Assembly: GCF_000406165.1 (NCBI RefSeq)
Contig: NZ_CM001977.1
Location: 1,204,744-1,268,743 of the forward strand
Reading direction: 5' to 3'
DNA: 64,000 nucleotides
Source of the DNA: Dickeya zeae NCPPB 2538
Lineage (GTDB): Bacteria; Pseudomonadota; Gammaproteobacteria; Enterobacterales; Enterobacteriaceae
Shown here: positions 60,582 to 64,000 of the stretch, piece after piece
Layout of the letters: each line of letters starts with the position of its first letter
How positions within the stretch are numbered: the first letter of the stretch is position 1
Translations under genes and position numbers: made by a program
Notes under the pieces: model-generated
Seen by the model: the letters and a program-made list of their open reading frames with translations, nothing else
Told to the model about the DNA's origin: nothing
The model's database searches: none

Positions 60582-61241
60582 ATGCAACGTGCACGCTGTT
60601 ATTTACTGGGTGAGAGAGCGGTGGTGCTGGAGCTGGAACCGCCGTTACGACTGGAAAGCCAGCAGCGGATCTGGGGGCTGGCAGAGCGTTTGACTGGGCA
60701 TGATGAGGTCAGTGAAGTCATTCCCGGCATGAATAACCTGACGGTGGTGCTCAGACACCCCCGCGAACAGGCGCTGGATGCCATCGAACGGTTGCAACGT
60801 TGGTGGGAAGAGAGCGCATCCTTCGCGCAAGAGCAGGCCCGTGACGTTGATATTCCGGTGACGTATGGCGGTGATTACGGCTCGGACCTGAAAACGGTGG
60901 CTGAGCACTGCGGTATGACGCCAAAGCAGGTGGTGGAACGTCATGCTGCCGGGCGTTATGTGGTCTATTTTCTGGGTTTCCAGCCCGGTTTCCCTTATCT
61001 GGGCGGGTTGGATGAGGCGCTGTTTACTCCTCGTCGTGCCGAACCACGCGTGCAGGTGCCAGCCGGTTCAGTCGGGATTGGCGGCAATCAAACCGGTATC
61101 TATCCGCTCAGTACGCCGGGCGGCTGGCAACTGATTGGCCAGACATCGCTGGCGTTATTCCAGCCGACGCAGACACCGCCGGTGTTGTTAAGACCGGGCG
61201 ATCGGGTGCGCTTTATACCCCAGCGGGAGGGAATATGCTGA
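60582..61241 (+). CDS. pxpB: 5-oxoprolinase subunit PxpB
   Basis: One of three subunits of the ATP-dependent 5-oxoprolinase, which opens pyroglutamate to glutamate. The 219 residues correspond to the carboxytransferase subdomain 1/KipI-like family. Landmarks are VVYFLGFQPGFPYLGGLD, PRRAEPRVQVPAGSVGIGG and YPLSTPGGWQLIG. A GGGAGGTGG site precedes the ATG. Its end overlaps pxpC by 7 bp. Confidence 0.96.
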   Translation: MQRARCYLLGERAVVLELEPPLRLESQQRIWGLAERLTGHDEVSEVIPGMNNLTVVLRHPREQALDAIERLQRWWEESASFAQEQARDVDIPVTYGGDYGSDLKTVAEHCGMTPKQVVERHAAGRYVVYFLGFQPGFPYLGGLDEALFTPRRAEPRVQVPAGSVGIGGNQTGIYPLSTPGGWQLIGQTSLALFQPTQTPPVLLRPGDRVRFIPQREGIC

Positions 61242-62164
61242 AGATTATTCGCGCAGGGTTGCAAACCACCGTGCAGGATCTCGGGCGTCCAGGTTGGCGT
61301 CAACTGGGGATCAGTCAGTGTGGCGCGTTGGATAGTCCGGCGTTGAAACTCGCCAATCTGCTGGTGGGGAACGAAACGACTGCGGCCGCGCTGGAAATTA
61401 CACTGGGGCAACTGGTCGTTACGTTTACCGCGCCATGCTGGATAGCGTTGACCGGTGCGGATTGCCACGCCTTATTGGACGGTAAAACGTTGTGGACCGG
61501 CTGGTGTTTTCCGGTACAAAAAGGCCAGACGCTACGCTTGCGCTCGCCGCGTAACGGTATGCGCAGCTATCTGGCGGTATCCGGAGGGATTGCCGTACCA
61601 GAGATACTAGGCTCCCGCAGTACTGACCTGAAAGCCGGGATTGGTGGGTTGGAAGGGCGACTGCTGGCGGAAGGCGATGTGCTCCCGTTAGGGAAACCAG
61701 CACGCTTGCCCGAACGTTCAGTGGGGGTGAAGCAACTGCTGTTCGGTAACCGGGTACGTGTGTTGCCAGGACCGGAATATCAGGAGTTTAGTGAAGCGGC
61801 GCGCGATAATTTCTGGCGTACCGGCTGGCACCTAAGTCCGCAAAGTAACCGCATGGGATATCGCCTGTTGGGGCCAGAGTTAGTGCGCGAAAAGCAGCGA
61901 GAAATGCTGTCGCACGGTCTGTTGCCGGGGGTGATTCAGGTGCCGCATAACGGCAAGCCTATTGTGTTGATGGCGGATGCGCAGACTACCGGCGGTTATC
62001 CGCGTATCGGTTGTGTGATTGACGCCGATCTTTACAACATGGCGCAGTTGCGTCTGGGAGAACCGGTGCACTTTATTCGCTGCTCGCTGGATGAAGCGCA
62101 GCGAGCATGGCAGGAGCAATCCCGCTATCTGGAGCAGATTGCCTGGAGGTTACATGGTCATTGA
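61235..62164 (+). CDS. pxpC: 5-oxoprolinase subunit PxpC
   Basis: The 309-residue KipA-like subunit that pairs with PxpB. Landmarks are the N-terminal IIRAGLQTTVQDLGRPGWRQLGI, YLAVSGGI, and the C-terminal PHNGKPIVLMADAQTTGGYPRIGCV. These residues form the biotin-carboxytransferase-like fold that activates 5-oxoproline. It overlaps both neighbours (7 bp with pxpB, 11 bp with pxpA), so the three subunits are translationally coupled. Confidence 0.96.
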   Translation: MLKIIRAGLQTTVQDLGRPGWRQLGISQCGALDSPALKLANLLVGNETTAAALEITLGQLVVTFTAPCWIALTGADCHALLDGKTLWTGWCFPVQKGQTLRLRSPRNGMRSYLAVSGGIAVPEILGSRSTDLKAGIGGLEGRLLAEGDVLPLGKPARLPERSVGVKQLLFGNRVRVLPGPEYQEFSEAARDNFWRTGWHLSPQSNRMGYRLLGPELVREKQREMLSHGLLPGVIQVPHNGKPIVLMADAQTTGGYPRIGCVIDADLYNMAQLRLGEPVHFIRCSLDEAQRAWQEQSRYLEQIAWRLHGH

Positions 62165-62891
62165 TTTGAATGCCGATCTGGGAGAAGGCGGTCAACATGA
62201 CGAGGCGTTGCTACAGCTGGTTTCCTCCGCCAATATCGCTTGTGGTTTTCATGCTGGCGATGCCAGTCTGATGCGCCAGTCGGTACGTTGGGCTATCCAG
62301 TATGGCGTAGCGATCGGGGCTCATCCGAGCTTTTTTGATCGCGAAAACTTTGGCCGGACGGCCATGAACGTACCACCGGACACGGTATATGCGCAGGTGC
62401 TGTATCAGATTGGTGCCCTGGCAGCGATCGTTAAGGCAGAAGGGGCACGCCTGTTTCATGTGAAGCCACATGGCATGCTCTACAATCAGGCGGCGCGCGA
62501 TCCGGCGCTGGCAGAGGCGATTGCCCGTGCGGTTGCGGCGGTCGACTCGTCGTTGTGTCTGGTAGGGCTGGCGGGGAGTGAATTGATCCGTGCTGGTCAG
62601 CGCGCCGGGTTGAAGTGCCGTCAGGAGGTTTTCGCTGATCGTAGCTATCAGGCCGATGGTTCGCTGGTGCCGCGTGATCAGCCTTCTGCCGTGATCAGTA
62701 GCGACGAACTGGCGTTGGCTCAGACGCTGGAGATGGTGCAGCGTCAGCGGGTTCGGGCTCAGGATGGCAGTTGGGTCTCGGTACAGGCAGAAACGGTCTG
62801 CTTGCATGGCGACAACGAGCATGCGCTGGTTTTTGCCCGTCGGCTTAGGGAGAGTTTCACGCGATACGGCATACAGGTTACGGCCCGTTAG
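62154..62891 (+). CDS. pxpA: 5-oxoprolinase subunit PxpA (LamB/YcsF family)
   Basis: The 245-residue TIM-barrel-like subunit. Landmarks are DLNADLGEG at the N-terminus, ANIACGFHAGD, GAHPSFFDRENFGR and VKPHGMLYN. The start at 62154 (MVIDLNADLGEGG) follows GGAGG by 5 bp. Last gene of pxpBCA; the E. coli nei gene that follows is absent and gltA comes next, after a shared terminator. Confidence 0.97.
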   Translation: MVIDLNADLGEGGQHDEALLQLVSSANIACGFHAGDASLMRQSVRWAIQYGVAIGAHPSFFDRENFGRTAMNVPPDTVYAQVLYQIGALAAIVKAEGARLFHVKPHGMLYNQAARDPALAEAIARAVAAVDSSLCLVGLAGSELIRAGQRAGLKCRQEVFADRSYQADGSLVPRDQPSAVISSDELALAQTLEMVQRQRVRAQDGSWVSVQAETVCLHGDNEHALVFARRLRESFTRYGIQVTAR

Positions 62892-62945
62892 CAGAAAAGC
62901 GTGGATACGGCATGCTCTGAAGATAAAGAACAGAAAGAAAGTAAA

Positions 62946-62969
62946 AAGGTCGGGTAAATACCCGACCTT
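62946..62969. terminator. Bidirectional terminator between pxpA and gltA
   Basis: A 10 bp perfect stem (AAGGTCGGGT / ACCCGACCTT) with an AAAT loop lies between the convergent genes; A-rich on the left and ACTTATTT on the right. Confidence 0.86.
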
Positions 62970-62995
62970 ACTTATTTGACTAACTGTGATGATGC

Positions 62996-64000
62996 TTAGC
63001 GTTTGGTGACTGACGGCTCGAAGTCGCGTTCGGCGTGGCCGGTATACAGCTGACGTGGACGCGCGATCTTCAGCCCTTCGCCGTGCATTTCGCTCCAGTG
63101 AGCAATCCAGCCGACAGTACGAGCCATCGCGAAAATCACCGTGAACATCGTTGACGGAATACCCATGGCTTTCAGAATGATACCTGAGTAGAAGTCTACG
63201 TTCGGGTAGAGTTTACGCTCAATGAAGTACGGGTCGTTCAGCGCGATGTTTTCCAACTCCATCGCCACTTCCAGCAGGTCGTCTTTCGTACCCAGTTCTT
63301 TCAGAACTTCGTGACAGGTCTGACGCATTACGGTAGCACGCGGGTCGTAGTTCTTGTACACGCGATGACCAAAGCCCATCAGACGGAACGAATCGTTCTT
63401 GTCCTTGGCGCGTTTGATAAAGGCCGGAATGTGCTCCACAGAACTGATTTCTTCCAGCATACGCAGACAGGCTTCGTTGGCGCCGCCATGTGCCGGCCCC
63501 CAGAGTGAAGCAATACCAGCGGCGATACACGCGAACGGGTTAGCGCCGGAGGAACCAGCGGTACGCACGGTAGAGGTAGACGCGTTCTGCTCGTGGTCTG
63601 CATGCAGAATCAGGATGCGGTCCATGGCACGTTCCAACACTGGGTTGACAACGTACTCTTCGCACGGCGTTGAGAACATCATGTGCAGGAAATTACCCGC
63701 ATAGGACAGATCGTTACGTGGGTACACGAACGGCTGGCCGATGGAATATTTGTAACACATGGCCGCGACGGTCGGCATTTTCGACAGCAGACGGTAAGCG
63801 GCGATTTCACGATGACGTTCGTTTCCGATATCTAACGAATCATGGTAGAACGCTGCCAGTGCGCCGGTTACGCCACACAACACCGCCATAGGGTGGGAGT
63901 CGCGACGGAAACCGTGGAACAGACGCGTGATCTGCTCGTGAATCATAGTGTGGCGGGTTACGGTCGTCTTGAAAGTGTCATACTGTTCTTGTGTCGGCGC
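62996..64000 (-). CDS. gltA: Citrate synthase, C-terminal 334 residues (cut by window edge)
   Basis: Citrate synthase condenses acetyl-CoA and oxaloacetate at the entry of the TCA cycle. The visible frame runs to the window end and starts APTQEQYDTFKTTVTRHT, so about 90 N-terminal residues are missing. This is the type II, NADH-sensitive Gram-negative form. Active-site landmarks are HADHEQNASTSTVR, SLWGPAHGGANEACL (catalytic His), MGFGHRVYKNYDPR (second His) and NVDFYSGI (Asp). The C-terminus ends FEPSVTKR. Confidence 0.97.
   Translation of the reverse strand, partial: APTQEQYDTFKTTVTRHTMIHEQITRLFHGFRRDSHPMAVLCGVTGALAAFYHDSLDIGNERHREIAAYRLLSKMPTVAAMCYKYSIGQPFVYPRNDLSYAGNFLHMMFSTPCEEYVVNPVLERAMDRILILHADHEQNASTSTVRTAGSSGANPFACIAAGIASLWGPAHGGANEACLRMLEEISSVEHIPAFIKRAKDKNDSFRLMGFGHRVYKNYDPRATVMRQTCHEVLKELGTKDDLLEVAMELENIALNDPYFIERKLYPNVDFYSGIILKAMGIPSTMFTVIFAMARTVGWIAHWSEMHGEGLKIARPRQLYTGHAERDFEPSVTKR

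Noticed and set aside
1..64000. CRISPR array, prophage, toxin-antitoxin or defence island
   Set aside because: No regularly spaced repeats, phage structural genes, integrases or recognised defence families occur anywhere; nearly every gene is a known housekeeping or metabolic family.

Overview
The window is a stretch of ordinary enterobacterial core chromosome, about 54-55% G+C by eye. Gene order follows the Escherichia coli 14-16 min region from tatE to gltA. Protein sequences are close to, but clearly distinct from, E. coli. Together with an extra chemotaxis receptor, an EmrE-like gene and a DUF523-DUF1722 fusion, this points to Enterobacterales, most likely Pectobacteriaceae (Dickeya or a close relative). 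That placement is an inference from sequence feel and synteny.

Layout. (1) 1-2.0 kb: dapE, yffB and the 19-residue ypfM, transcribed leftwards except ypfM. (2) 2.6-4.7 kb: cspE, crcB with a fluoride riboswitch, a nitrilase-family amidase and tatE. (3) 4.8-18.6 kb: a long leftward block for lipoate synthesis (lipA, lipB, ybeD), the envelope and cell-shape genes dacA, rlpA, rodA and mrdA, the ribosome factors rlmH and rsfS, then nadD, holA, lptE and leuS. (4) 18.8-22.7 kb: ybeL and the glutamate/aspartate ABC transporter gltIJKL. (5) 23.0-28.7 kb: lnt, corC, ybeY, ybeZ and miaB. (6) 29-31.4 kb: ubiF, an SMR pump and six tRNA genes (Met, Leu, Gln, Gln, Met, Gln). (7) 31.6-38.6 kb: asnB and the N-acetylglucosamine regulon nagC-nagA-nagB facing nagE. 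(8) 38.8-41.9 kb: glnS, fur with an overlapping leader ORF (uof), and fldA. (9) 42.3-47.9 kb: a methyl-accepting chemotaxis protein, ybfE, ybfF, seqA and pgm. (10) 47.9-57.0 kb: a half-size EamA transporter, kdpFABCDE and ybfA. (11) 57.2-62.9 kb: a RudS-like ybgA homologue, phrB, ybgI and pxpBCA. (12) 63-64 kb: gltA, cut by the window edge.

Functional links. Envelope growth is served by dacA, rlpA, rodA/mrdA, lptE and lnt. Amino-sugar uptake and catabolism are held in one divergent NagC/CRP-controlled unit. Potassium starvation response is complete, including kdpF and a recognisable KdpE operator. The RudS-like gene sits directly before the DNA photolyase, suggesting a near-UV link.

No prophage, insertion sequence, CRISPR array or obvious genomic island is present. 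I found no convincing wholly new multi-gene system. The most interesting items are small: the fluoride riboswitch, uof, ypfM, the RudS-like fusion, a MITE-like inverted-repeat element at about 58.2 kb, a tRNA-Gln gene whose encoded 3' end reads CCC instead of CCA, a NagE lacking its IIA domain, and several unexplained dyads in promoter regions.
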